A DNA stretch of 64,000 bases from Catenuloplanes atrovinosus (GTDB lineage Bacteria; Actinomycetota; Actinomycetes; Mycobacteriales; Micromonosporaceae), in assembly GCF_031458235.1 (NCBI RefSeq), contig NZ_JAVDYB010000001.1:8395001-8459000 (forward strand), given 5' to 3'. The notes beneath the pieces were generated by a model, which worked only from the letters and a program-made list of their open reading frames with translations, made no database searches and had not been told where the DNA came from. Positions within the stretch are counted from its first letter, which is position 1. Each line of letters starts with the position of its first letter. This document shows positions 26,177 to 33,693 of the stretch, piece after piece. The position numbers and the translations under genes were made by a program.

Positions 26177-26239
26177 ATGCGATACGGCCAGCTGACGACG
26201 ACGCCGGGTTTCCCCCGGCGGCGACGGTCGGTGCGCTGA
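26177..26239 (+). CDS. Putative threonine-codon leader peptide
   Basis: A 20-codon ORF starting MRYGQLTTTPGF, with three consecutive ACG threonine codons at positions 7-9 (26195-26203), then an Arg-rich end and TGA at 26237. It stands directly upstream of a threonyl-tRNA synthetase gene and is followed by two hairpins. This is the layout of classical attenuation, in which ribosome stalling on uncharged tRNA-Thr would change downstream RNA folding. The Thr run next to a ThrRS gene is seen in the sequence; the regulatory role is inference. Confidence 0.55.
   Translation: MRYGQLTTTPGFPRRRRSVR
26202..26220 (+). promoter_or_regulatory. Leader hairpin overlapping the last Thr codon
   Basis: CGCCGGG pairs with CCCGGCG across a TTTCC loop. 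A ribosome stalled on the ACG codons would mask its left arm, as expected of the first helix in an attenuator. Confidence 0.5.
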
Positions 26240-26256
26240 CGCACGTCGACATCCGC

Positions 26257-26286
26257 AAGCCCCGGGGCGAGTTCGCTCCGGGGCTT
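26257..26286 (+). terminator. Candidate attenuator terminator ahead of the ThrRS gene
   Basis: AAGCCCCGG pairs with CCGGGGCTT, with an inner GCGA/TCGC helix, followed by the pyrimidine-rich CGTTCTTCCTC. It lies between the leader peptide stop and the ThrRS ribosome-binding site. Confidence 0.6.
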
Positions 26287-26341
26287 CGTTCTTCCTCGCC
26301 CGGTGCGGCTCGCCCCCGTACCCGCGAAGGAGAGAACCGTC

Positions 26342-27547
26342 ATGAACGATCACCGCAGGCTGGGCCGCGAACTGGAGCTGTTCGCGACCGACCCGCTGGC
26401 CGGCGCCGGCCTGCCGCTCTGGCTGCCGGACGGCGCGGCCGCGCGGCACGCCGTGGAGGAGTACCTGCGCGAGGAGGAGCGCCGCGCGGGCTATCAGCAC
26501 GTGTACTCGCCGCCGGTGGGCAAGCGGGAGATGTACGAGATCAGCGGGCACCTGCCGCACTACGCGGACGACATGTTCCCGGTGATGGCGCTCTCCTCCT
26601 CGCCCGACGACGAGTTCGTGCTGAGACCGTCGGCCTGCCCGCACCACGCGCTGATCTACCGGTCCCGCGGCCGGTCCTACCGGGAGCTGCCGCTGCGGAT
26701 CGCGGAGCTGGGCGGCATGTACCGGTCGGAGCGGTCCGGCGTGCTCGGCGGGCTGAGCCGGGTGCGCGGCATGTGGCTCAACGACGCGCACGTGTTCGCG
26801 CCGCTGGAGCTGGTTCACGAGGAGATCGCGCTGGTGCTGCGGATGGTGGGCCGGGCGCACGCGGCGCTGGGCGTGAAACCGGCCGGGTTCCGGCTGTCGC
26901 TGCGCGGCGACGGCCCGAAGTACGTCGGCGAGGGCGCGATGTGGGACGAGGCCGAGGGCATCCTGCGGGACGTGCTGCGCGACTCCGGCCGCGCGTTCGC
27001 CGAGGAGCCGGGCGAGGCGGCGTTCTACGGACCGAAGATCGACATCCAGGTGGTGGACGCGGGCGGACGGGAGATGACCCTCTCCACCGTCCAGCTGGAC
27101 TTCCACCAGCCGGCCCGGTTCGACCTGTCCTACGTGGACTCGTCCGGCGCCCGGCGGCGGCCGGTGATGATCCATCGCAGCCTGGTGGGGAGCATGGAGC
27201 GGCTGTTCGCGTACCTGATCGAGGTGCACGACGGCGCGTTCCCGCTCTGGTACGCGCCGCGCCAGCTCCAGGTGCTGCCGGTCTCGGCCGGGGAGGAGGA
27301 CGCGGCGCACGCGTTCGCGCGCGCCGCGGTACTGGCCGGGTTGCGCGCGGAGGTGGTGTCCGACGGGTCGGTCTCGTCCCGGGTCCGGCTGTCCGCCAGG
27401 CAGCGGGTGCCGTACGCGGCGATCATCGGCCCGGCCGAGGCGGCCGCCGGGGAGGTCTCGCTGCGCCCGCGCAACCAGCGGGGGCTGGCGCCGATGCCGG
27501 TCGAGGCGGCGCTGCGCGCGCTGCGGGCCGAGGCCGATCCGCACTGA
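26342..27547 (+). CDS. thrS: Threonyl-tRNA synthetase, short form without TGS/editing domains
   Basis: A 401-residue class II synthetase. The three zinc ligands of ThrRS are present: Cys in SACPHHALIY, His in LNDAHVF and His in MIHRSLVGSMERL. Motif 2 reads RELPLRIAELGGMYRSE. The C-terminal anticodon domain is about residues 300-395 (LQVLPVSAGEED). The N-terminal TGS and editing domains of the usual roughly 690-residue bacterial ThrRS are missing, so it cannot edit mischarged serine in cis. ATG 26342 follows AAGGAG (26327-26332). It may be a second ThrRS for stress or inhibitor tolerance, or supply threonyl-tRNA to a side pathway. Confidence 0.85.
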   Translation: MNDHRRLGRELELFATDPLAGAGLPLWLPDGAAARHAVEEYLREEERRAGYQHVYSPPVGKREMYEISGHLPHYADDMFPVMALSSSPDDEFVLRPSACPHHALIYRSRGRSYRELPLRIAELGGMYRSERSGVLGGLSRVRGMWLNDAHVFAPLELVHEEIALVLRMVGRAHAALGVKPAGFRLSLRGDGPKYVGEGAMWDEAEGILRDVLRDSGRAFAEEPGEAAFYGPKIDIQVVDAGGREMTLSTVQLDFHQPARFDLSYVDSSGARRRPVMIHRSLVGSMERLFAYLIEVHDGAFPLWYAPRQLQVLPVSAGEEDAAHAFARAAVLAGLRAEVVSDGSVSSRVRLSARQRVPYAAIIGPAEAAAGEVSLRPRNQRGLAPMPVEAALRALRAEADPH

Positions 27548-27551
27548 CCGC

Positions 27552-27594
27552 CGCGCGGTGGGGGACGCCCGGCTCGGACGTCCCCCACCGCGCG
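27552..27594. terminator. Bidirectional terminator, 16-bp perfect stem
   Basis: CGCGCGGTGGGGGACG (27552-27567) pairs fully with its complement at 27579-27594 over an 11-base loop, between convergent thrS and ABC permease genes. Confidence 0.9.
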
Positions 27595-27615
27595 ACCTCG
27601 GGCCGCCGCGTCACG

Positions 27616-28419
27616 TCAGGTCACCGCGCGGCGGCGGAAGCCGATCAGGCCGGTCACCGTGAACGCCGCGCCGAAGCCGGCCAGCGCGACCAGCGAGATC
27701 CACGGCGCGATGTGCGGCACGTCCGGCACCGACGCCGCGCGCACCGCCTCGGACAGGTAGGTCAGCGGGTTGAAGAGCGTGACCACCTGGAACCAGGCCA
27801 TCGAGTCCAGTGACTTCCACGGGTACTGGGTGGCGCCGGTGAACATCAGCGGCGTCAGGATCAGCGCGAACATGATGCTGATCCGGGACGGCTGCACCAC
27901 GGTGCCGAGGGTGAGCCCGATCGCGGCGCCGACCCACGAGCCGAGCAGCAGGGCCACCACCATCAGCGGTACGCCCGGCGGGTGCCACGGCACGGCGCCG
28001 AGCACCAGGAAGCCGATCGGGAACATGATCACGACCGAGACCATCGCCCGGGCCACCGCGATCGTGAGCTTCTCCACCGCCACGGCCCAGGTCGGCAGCG
28101 GCGCGAGCAGCCGGTCCTCGATCTCCTTGGTGAACGAGAACTCCATCACCATCGGCAGCGCCACGGTCTGCAGCGCGGTCAGGAACGCGGTCAGCGCCAC
28201 GATGCCGGGCAGCAGCAACAGCGAGTACTCCTCCGAGACGTACCCGCCGGCGTTGAGCACCTTGGCGAAGACGAACAGCATGAACAGCGGCTGCAGCGCG
28301 GTCTGGGCCAGGAAGACCCAGATCTCCTTGCCGGTGACGAAGACGTCCCGCCACAGGATCGCGGCGAACGCGCCCAGCGCGGACGGGCGCGCGGGCGCCA
28401 ACTCGGTCGGCGTGCTCAT
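27616..28419 (-). CDS. ABC-2 type transporter permease (DrrB-like)
   Basis: A 267-residue membrane protein with about six hydrophobic segments (for example ALQPLFMLFVFAKVL, LLLLPGIVALTAFLTALQTV, ALILTPLMFTGATQYPW). FSFTKEIEDRLLAPLP lies on the cytoplasmic side, as in ABC-2 exporters. ATG 28419 overlaps the ATPase stop by four bases (ATGA), so the two subunits are made together. It is probably a drug or lipid exporter; substrate unknown. Confidence 0.87.
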   Translation of the reverse strand: MSTPTELAPARPSALGAFAAILWRDVFVTGKEIWVFLAQTALQPLFMLFVFAKVLNAGGYVSEEYSLLLLPGIVALTAFLTALQTVALPMVMEFSFTKEIEDRLLAPLPTWAVAVEKLTIAVARAMVSVVIMFPIGFLVLGAVPWHPPGVPLMVVALLLGSWVGAAIGLTLGTVVQPSRISIMFALILTPLMFTGATQYPWKSLDSMAWFQVVTLFNPLTYLSEAVRAASVPDVPHIAPWISLVALAGFGAAFTVTGLIGFRRRAVT

Positions 28420-29468
28420 CGCAGGCCCCTTCCGGTCAGATCGATGAAGACGTCCTCCAGGCTGGGCTCGCCGATGTGCACGTTCGCCAGCGTGGCGGCG
28501 CGCGCGTCCAGCACCGCGACCACGGGGCCGAGCAGGCCGGCCGGCGCGCGGTCCAGGTACAGCCGGATCTTGATCTCGTCGGTGCCGGGCGCTCCCGGTG
28601 GTCCCGGTGGTGATCCGCCGCCCAGGGCCGCGAGCGCGGCCGGTGGGAGCGCGGGCGCGCCGGCGCTGACCGCCTCGCCGCGGCTCACGCCGTCCACGTC
28701 GGTCAGCGCCGCGATCAGCTTGTCCGCGTCGTCGGCGGGCGCGGGCGTGACGGACAGCTCCAGCACGGCCTGGCCGGTCAGGCGCCGGGTGAGCGCCTCC
28801 GGCGTGTCCAGCGCCAGCAGCCGGCCGTGGTCGACGATGCCGACCCGGTCCGACATCTCCGCGGCCTCGTCCATGTCGTGCGTGGTCAGCACCACGGTCA
28901 CGCCGCGGTCGCGCATCTCGCGTACCCGCTCCCAGAGGAAGATCCGGGACTGCGGGTCGAGGCCGGTGGTCGGCTCGTCCAGGAACAGCACGGCCGGCTC
29001 GTGCATCATGGCCCGCGCGATCATCAGGCGCTGCGCCATGCCGCCGGAGTAGAAGTCGATCTTCTTGTTCGCGGCCTCGGTCAGCCCGAACTGCTCCAGC
29101 AACTCGTCCGCCCGGGCGTTCCGGTACGCCCGGGAGAACCCGTGGTAGGCCGCGTGGAACGCCAGGTTCTGCCGGGGGGTGAGCGACCGGTCCAGGTTGC
29201 TGCGCTGCGGCACCACCGCGAACGCGCTGCGCGCCCGGACGCCGTCGCGGATCACGTCCCGCCCGGCGACGGTGGCGCTGCCGCTGGTGGCCCGGACCCG
29301 GGTGGTCAAGATGCCGATCGTGGTGGACTTGCCCGCGCCGTTCGGCCCGAGCAGCCCGAAGATCTCGCCGGGCGCCACGTCGAAGCTGATCCCGTCCACC
29401 GCGTTGACCTGCGCCTTCGGGTATCGCTTGACGAGCTCTTTCACATCAACCGCGGGTGGTGACGTCAT
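28416..29468 (-). CDS. ABC transporter ATPase (DrrA-like)
   Basis: A 350-residue ATPase. Walker A is LLGPNGAGKSTT, the signature is YSGGMAQRL, Walker B is AVLFLDEPTTGLDPQSR, and the switch His is in TTHDMDEA. The C-terminal 110 residues hold a Gly/Pro-rich insert (GGGSPPGPPGAPG) before EPSLEDVFIDLTGRGLR, the end typical of DrrA exporters. Its start lies 23 bases inside the marR-like gene, so regulator, ATPase and permease form one operon. Confidence 0.88.
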   Translation of the reverse strand: MTSPPAVDVKELVKRYPKAQVNAVDGISFDVAPGEIFGLLGPNGAGKSTTIGILTTRVRATSGSATVAGRDVIRDGVRARSAFAVVPQRSNLDRSLTPRQNLAFHAAYHGFSRAYRNARADELLEQFGLTEAANKKIDFYSGGMAQRLMIARAMMHEPAVLFLDEPTTGLDPQSRIFLWERVREMRDRGVTVVLTTHDMDEAAEMSDRVGIVDHGRLLALDTPEALTRRLTGQAVLELSVTPAPADDADKLIAALTDVDGVSRGEAVSAGAPALPPAALAALGGGSPPGPPGAPGTDEIKIRLYLDRAPAGLLGPVVAVLDARAATLANVHIGEPSLEDVFIDLTGRGLR

Positions 29469-29910
29469 CGGGGTCCTCCATCGTGGAGATCAGCTCCAGC
29501 AGAAACTCGCGGATGATCGCGGCCTTCGCCGGGTCGGCGTCGACCGGGGTGAGCGGCGTGTTCAGGGTGCGGACCTCGTGCACCTTGGCCAGCGCGAGCC
29601 GGCCGGACTCGGTGATGCCGATCCGGATCGCGCGCCGGTCGTGCTCGTCCGGCAGCCGCACCACGTGTCCCGACCGCTCCAGCGTGTCGACGATGCCGGT
29701 GAGCGTGGCGGGCTTGAAGAAGCACAGCTCGGCGATCCGCCGGTGACCGAGGTCGCCGCCGTGCATGCCGAGCGTGGTGAGCACGGCGACGCCGGCCGGC
29801 GTCAGGTTGTGGTGTGCGGCCAGGTAACCGCCCCAGCGATGCTGGGCCAGCCGGGCCGCCAGCACGAGCAGGCTGCCGAGCGGTGCCTCGTGCAGTCGTG
29901 AGGTGTCCAC
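29446..29910 (-). CDS. MarR-family transcriptional regulator
   Basis: A 154-residue winged-helix protein. HHNLTPAGVAVLTTLGMH leads into the HTH RRIAELCFFKPATLTGIVDTLERSGHV (recognition helix about 70-85) and the wing RLPDEHDRRAIRI. GTG 29910 is chosen because the minus strand carries TAACGT seven bases upstream (29918-29923); GTG 29919 is in frame with GGGGG ahead of it and is the alternative. It probably represses its own operon with the DrrAB-like exporter. GCCCC/GGGGC arms flank the promoter (29924-29943) and could be its operator. Confidence 0.84.
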   Translation of the reverse strand: MDTSRLHEAPLGSLLVLAARLAQHRWGGYLAAHHNLTPAGVAVLTTLGMHGGDLGHRRIAELCFFKPATLTGIVDTLERSGHVVRLPDEHDRRAIRIGITESGRLALAKVHEVRTLNTPLTPVDADPAKAAIIREFLLELISTMEDPDDVTTRG

Positions 29911-29917
29911 GCGGCAC

Positions 29918-29923
29918 ACGTTA
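29918..29923 (-). promoter_or_regulatory. -10 element (TAACGT) of the marR-exporter operon
   Basis: Minus-strand TAACGT, seven bases before GTG 29910. Confidence 0.45.
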
Positions 29924-29951
29924 GCCCCCGTATAGTTAGGGGCCAAACGAT

Positions 29952-30635
29952 TTATTCGCGCGGCTCCGGCGTGGCCGCCAGGATGGCGTCCAGCCCCCGG
30001 GTGAACAGCTCGTCGTCGTCCCACGGTGGCTCGTCCAGGTGCCCGGAGGCGGCCAGTGTGGGGTAGGCGTCCCGGTTCGCCAGCAGGTGCTGTCGCGCCC
30101 GCGGGTCGCGGTGCTGCCGCCAGGTGCTCTCGGTGAGCGCCGCGCCGATCACGTAGTTGGCCAGCAGCCGGGTGACCACGGCCAGTTCCCGGCCGGCGAA
30201 ACCGCCCCGGGCCAGCGCCGCCTGGAGGAACTCGGTGCGCGCCAGCACGTTCGGCCCGAGCATCGGGCGGCCGATCAGGCCCGGCGCCCACGGATGCCGC
30301 AGCATCGCGGCGCGCCAGCCGCCGGCCAGCGCGCGGACGTCGTCCCGCCAGGCGGCCGGCTCGGGCAGCGCCACCTCGCCGAAGATGTGGTCGACCGCCA
30401 GGTCCAGCACGTCGTCCTTGGTCTTCACGTGCCAGTAGAGCGCGGTCGACGTGACGCCGAGCCGCTCGGCCAGGCGCCGCATGGTCAGCCCGTCGATGCC
30501 GTGCAGGTCGAGGAGGTCGACCGCCTCCGCCACGATCCGCTCCCGGGTCAGTGGCGCCGCCCGCCGCGCCCGCTCCGGCTCGACCCGCAGCCACACCGCA
30601 CCCGCCCGGCCGTCACCACCCGCCCCGGCCCTCAT
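29952..30635 (-). CDS. TetR-family transcriptional regulator
   Basis: A 227-residue repressor. The HTH is at the N terminus: LTRERIVAEAVDLLDLHG, then LTMRRLAERLGVTSTALYWHV with the Y-W-H-V ending of TetR recognition helices. The C-terminal domain looks like TetR_C (WRAAMLRHPWAPGLIGRP). ATG 30635 has GGAGG six bases ahead; ATG 30653 is possible but lacks a spaced ribosome-binding site. The palindrome at 30656-30678 sits in the divergent gap and is its likely operator, controlling itself and the 75-residue gene at 30711. Confidence 0.86.
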   Translation of the reverse strand: MRAGAGGDGRAGAVWLRVEPERARRAAPLTRERIVAEAVDLLDLHGIDGLTMRRLAERLGVTSTALYWHVKTKDDVLDLAVDHIFGEVALPEPAAWRDDVRALAGGWRAAMLRHPWAPGLIGRPMLGPNVLARTEFLQAALARGGFAGRELAVVTRLLANYVIGAALTESTWRQHRDPRARQHLLANRDAYPTLAASGHLDEPPWDDDELFTRGLDAILAATPEPRE

Positions 30636-30655
30636 GCGCGCCTCCGTTGCCATCC

Positions 30656-30678
30656 TTAACTTACCGGCGATAAGTTAA
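30656..30678. promoter_or_regulatory. TetR-type operator palindrome
   Basis: TTAACTTA and TAAGTTAA form perfect 8-bp arms around a 7-base spacer (CCGGCGA). The AT-rich palindrome is unlike its surroundings and lies between the tetR gene and the divergent small gene, as expected for autoregulation. Confidence 0.8.
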
Positions 30679-30710
30679 CAGAACACCGATCAGGAGGGTA
30701 CGGCAGACCG

Positions 30711-30938
30711 ATGCCCCTGCTGCGAATTCAGTTGGATGCCGACCGGAACACCGCACGTCGCGTGGTCGAACTCCACCGCGCCGGCAAGGTCGACGCCGAG
30801 TTCCGCGCCGCCGCGGAGGCCGAGGTCTGGCGCCGCGGCTACACCCCCGCCGCGGCCCCCGTCTTCATCGGCATCACCAACGGCACCCCGACCCACCTCA
30901 TCTACGACGTCGAGATCTACCCCGACACGACCCCCTGA
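30711..30938 (+). CDS. 75-residue protein of unknown function, TetR-linked
   Basis: A small soluble protein: MPLLRIQLDADRNTARRVVE at the N terminus, a charged helix (AAAEAEVWRRGY), then a strand-rich end VFIGITNGTPTHLIYDVEIYPD. Codon use matches neighbouring genes. AGGAGG at 30692-30697 is 13 bases before ATG 30711, rather far. I do not recognise the family. Its placement opposite tetR across a perfect operator suggests it is the main regulated target. Confidence 0.65.
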   Translation: MPLLRIQLDADRNTARRVVELHRAGKVDAEFRAAAEAEVWRRGYTPAAAPVFIGITNGTPTHLIYDVEIYPDTTP

Positions 30939-31142
30939 CACCGTCGCCCGCCCGGGCGGCGTCGCCACCAGCGGGCACCCCGGATTCGCCGGGCCGCTCG
31001 GACCGGCCTCGCCGCGGGGTGATTCTCACCGGCCACGGATCTGGCAGGGAGGAGCCCCGGCGACGACCGGTGCCCGCGGGAGCATGCGGAGGCCGGCCAG
31101 GCCGGGAGCGGGAAGATGAGGCTCTTGATCGGGGTCTTGAGG

Positions 31143-32885
31143 TCAGTCCTTGATGGAGCAGATGATGCCGCCGGCGGGGATCGTGCTGCCGGGGGTGGCG
31201 GCGAGGTCGGTGATGGTGCCGGACTTGTGGGCGTGGAGGGGTTGTTCCATCTTCATCGCCTCCAGGACCACGATCAGGTCGCCCTCCGTGACCGTGTCGC
31301 CCTCGGCGATGGCGATCTTGACGATGGTGCCCTGCATGGGTGAGGTGAGTGCGTCGCCGCCGGCGGCCGTGGTGGTGGTGCGGGTGGCGCCGCGGCGGGG
31401 GGTGGTGCGTTCGGGGCGGGGGGACGGGGTGCCGAGGCCGGCCGGCAGGGTGACCTCGAGGCGCTTGCCGCCGACCTCGACGACCAGCGTGTCACGTTCC
31501 TCCGTGGGGGCGGTGGGCGCGCCGCCGGTGAAGGCGGGGACGCCGCCGGCCCACTCGGTCTCGATCCAGCGGGTGTGCACGGTGAACGGCTCGGTGGTGA
31601 ACGCGGGGTCGCGGATGACGAGCCGGTGGAACGGCAGCGCGGTGGCCATGCCCTCCACGCGCATCTCGTCGAGCGCGCGGCGGGCGCGTTCCAGCGCCTC
31701 GGTGCGGGTCTCGCCCACGATGATCACCTTGGCGAGCAGCGAGTCGAAGGCGCCGCCGACCACGCTGCCGCTCTCGATGCCGGCGTCGACGCGGACGCCG
31801 GGGCCGGCCGGCAGCACCAGCGAGGTGACCGTGCCGGGCGCGGGCAGGAAGCCGCGGCCCGGGTCCTCGCCGTTGATCCGGAACTCGATCGCGTGCCCGC
31901 GCGGCACCGGGTCCGCGTCGAGGCGCAGCTTCTCGCCGGCCGCGATCCGGAACTGCTCGCGGACCAGGTCGATGCCGGACGTCTCCTCGGTGACCGGGTG
32001 CTCGACCTGCAGGCGCGTGTTGACCTCCAGGAACGAGATGGTGCCGTCGCGGCCGACCAGGTACTCGACCGTGCCGGCGCCGTGGTAGCCGGCCTCGCGG
32101 CAGATCGCCTTGGCCGAGGAGTGGATCTGCGCGCGCTGCTCGTCGGTGAGGAACGGCGCGGGCGCCTCCTCGACCAGCTTCTGGTGGCGGCGCTGCAGTG
32201 AGCAGTCGCGGGTGCCGACGACGATCACGTTGCCGTGCGTGTCCGCCAGCACCTGCGCCTCGACGTGCCGCGGCTGGTCCAGGTAGCGCTCCACGAAGCA
32301 CTCGCCCCGGCCGAACGCGGCGACCGCCTCGCGGGTGGCGGACTCGAACAGCGCGGGGATCTCCTCGCGGGTGCGGGCGACCTTGAGGCCGCGCCCGCCA
32401 CCGCCGAACGCCGCCTTGATCGCGACCGGTAGCCCGTGCGCGTCCGCGAACGCGATCACCTCGTCCGGGCCGGCGACCGGGTCCGGCGTGCCGGGGACCA
32501 GCGGCGCGCCGGCGCGCTGCGCGAGGTGCCGGGCGGTCACCTTGTCGCCGAGGTCGCGGATCGCCTGCGGGGACGGGCCGATCCAGGTCAGGCCCGCGTC
32601 CAGCACGGCCTGCGCGAAGTCCGCGTTCTCGGAGAGAAAACCATAACCGGGGTGTACGGCGTCCGCGCCCGCCCGCGCGGCCCGCTCCAGCAGCTTGCCG
32701 ATGTGCAGGTACGTCTCGGCGGGCGTGTCACCGCCGAGCGCGTAGGCCTCGTCCGCCAGCCGCGCGTGCGGCGCGTCCCGGTCGGAGTCCGCGTAGACCG
32801 CCACGCTGGCGAGCCCCGCGTCGCGGCAGGCGCGCACCACCCGGACGGCGATCTCACCACGGTTGGCGATCAGAACCTTACGCAC
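31143..32885 (-). CDS. accA: Acyl-CoA carboxylase biotin carboxylase/BCCP subunit
   Basis: A 580-residue fusion. The N-terminal biotin carboxylase domain begins [20 protein letters not shown], has the ATP-grasp loop [12 protein letters not shown], and [14 protein letters not shown]. The C terminus is a biotinyl domain whose target lysine lies in [10 protein letters not shown]. This is the alpha subunit of actinobacterial acetyl/propionyl-CoA carboxylases; AccD (47596-49161) and AccE (42108-42308) are in the same window, and BirA (52021-52899) would biotinylate it. GTG 32885 has AGGAG six bases upstream. It corresponds to accA3 (Rv3285) by context. Confidence 0.9.
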   Translation of the reverse strand: MRKVLIANRGEIAVRVVRACRDAGLASVAVYADSDRDAPHARLADEAYALGGDTPAETYLHIGKLLERAARAGADAVHPGYGFLSENADFAQAVLDAGLTWIGPSPQAIRDLGDKVTARHLAQRAGAPLVPGTPDPVAGPDEVIAFADAHGLPVAIKAAFGGGGRGLKVARTREEIPALFESATREAVAAFGRGECFVERYLDQPRHVEAQVLADTHGNVIVVGTRDCSLQRRHQKLVEEAPAPFLTDEQRAQIHSSAKAICREAGYHGAGTVEYLVGRDGTISFLEVNTRLQVEHPVTEETSGIDLVREQFRIAAGEKLRLDADPVPRGHAIEFRINGEDPGRGFLPAPGTVTSLVLPAGPGVRVDAGIESGSVVGGAFDSLLAKVIIVGETRTEALERARRALDEMRVEGMATALPFHRLVIRDPAFTTEPFTVHTRWIETEWAGGVPAFTGGAPTAPTEERDTLVVEVGGKRLEVTLPAGLGTPSPRPERTTPRRGATRTTTTAAGGDALTSPMQGTIVKIAIAEGDTVTEGDLIVVLEAMKMEQPLHAHKSGTITDLAATPGSTIPAGGIICSIKD

Positions 32886-32959
32886 AGCACGCTCCTGCCC
32901 ACCCCGGCGATGACGTTACTGAGCGGGAGTTTAGTGGCACGCCGCGCGGCCCGCCGACT

Positions 32960-32973
32960 AGTCAAACTTGGCT
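32960..32973. promoter_or_regulatory. Imperfect PadR operator copy upstream of padR
   Basis: AGTCAAACTTGGCT is an imperfect palindrome sharing TCAA-x-CTTG with the perfect site at 33600-33615. It lies just upstream of the padR -10. Confidence 0.5.
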
Positions 32974-32975
32974 AT

Positions 32976-32981
32976 TACGCT
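32976..32981 (+). promoter_or_regulatory. -10 element (TACGCT), leaderless padR mRNA
   Basis: TACGCT, six bases before GTG 32988. Confidence 0.5.
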
Positions 32982-32987
32982 TCTGAC

Positions 32988-33599
32988 GTGTCTACCACCC
33001 GCCTCATGATCCTCGGTCTCGTGCGCTGGACCCAGCCGGTGCACGGGTACGACGTCCGCCGCGAGCTGCTCAGCTGGAGCGCCGACAAGTGGGCGAACGT
33101 GCAGCCCGGCTCGATCTACCACGCGCTGCGCAAGCTCACCGAGGACGGGATGCTGCGCGAGGTGGCGACCGAGCAGGTGGGCGCGCGCCCGGCCCGCACC
33201 ACGTACGAACTCACGCCCAAGGGCGAGGAGGAGTTCCAGAATCTGCTGCGCGGCGCGTGGTGGAACCTGGAGGGCGCGGTCGACCCGTTCTTCGCCGCGT
33301 TCGCGCTGCTCCCCGCGCTGCCCCGGGAGGAGGCGGCGGCCGCGCTGCGCAACCGCGCCCGGATGCTCCGGGCGAACAACGAGAGCCTGCGCGCCGCGAT
33401 GGAGTCCGGCTGGATGAGCCCGTCCTCCGGTAAGCCGCCGCACGTGGCCTGGATGTGGCAGCTGCAGATGGCCCGCGCGGAGGGGGAGATCGCCTGGTGC
33501 GAGCGGGTGGCGGCGCTGGTGGAGAGCGGCGAGTCGTACCAGCCGGCGGCCACGCCCTGGCCGCAGGGATGGCAGGGGTTCACCGCCGACATTGAGTAA
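32988..33599 (+). CDS. PadR-family transcriptional regulator
   Basis: A 203-residue regulator. The winged-helix domain is at the N terminus: RLMILGLVRWTQPVHGYDVRR, then WANVQPGSIYHALRKLTEDGML and the wing PARTTYELTPKGEEEF. The C-terminal helical dimer domain (about 95-200) is of the longer PadR type. The stop codon abuts the perfect palindrome at 33600-33615, and the downstream exporter genes read the same way. A repressor of the drug-exporter operon and of itself is the likely role. Effector unknown. Confidence 0.87.
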   Translation: MSTTRLMILGLVRWTQPVHGYDVRRELLSWSADKWANVQPGSIYHALRKLTEDGMLREVATEQVGARPARTTYELTPKGEEEFQNLLRGAWWNLEGAVDPFFAAFALLPALPREEAAAALRNRARMLRANNESLRAAMESGWMSPSSGKPPHVAWMWQLQMARAEGEIAWCERVAALVESGESYQPAATPWPQGWQGFTADIE

Positions 33600-33615
33600 T
33601 AATCAAGCTTGATTA
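33600..33615. promoter_or_regulatory. Perfect 16-bp palindrome, likely PadR operator
   Basis: TAATCAAGCTTGATTA is an exact palindrome directly after the padR stop and overlaps the -35 of the exporter promoter. Confidence 0.75.
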
Positions 33616-33638
33616 CCCGCGCTATATCGCGTTAGCGT
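33609..33638 (+). promoter_or_regulatory. Promoter of the PadR-linked exporter operon
   Basis: -35 TTGATT (33609-33614) and -10 TAGCGT (33633-33638) at 18 bases. The -35 falls inside the palindrome, so bound PadR would block polymerase. Confidence 0.55.
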
Positions 33639-33693
33639 GAGCGGGCCGCGGGCGCACGCCCGCGCCGACGTGCTGTTGGGGGAGAGCGGGGAC

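Noticed and set aside
26150-26341. T-box riboswitch upstream of thrS
   Set aside because: The gap is too short for a T-box and no T-box sequence is visible; the Thr-codon ORF explains the region better.
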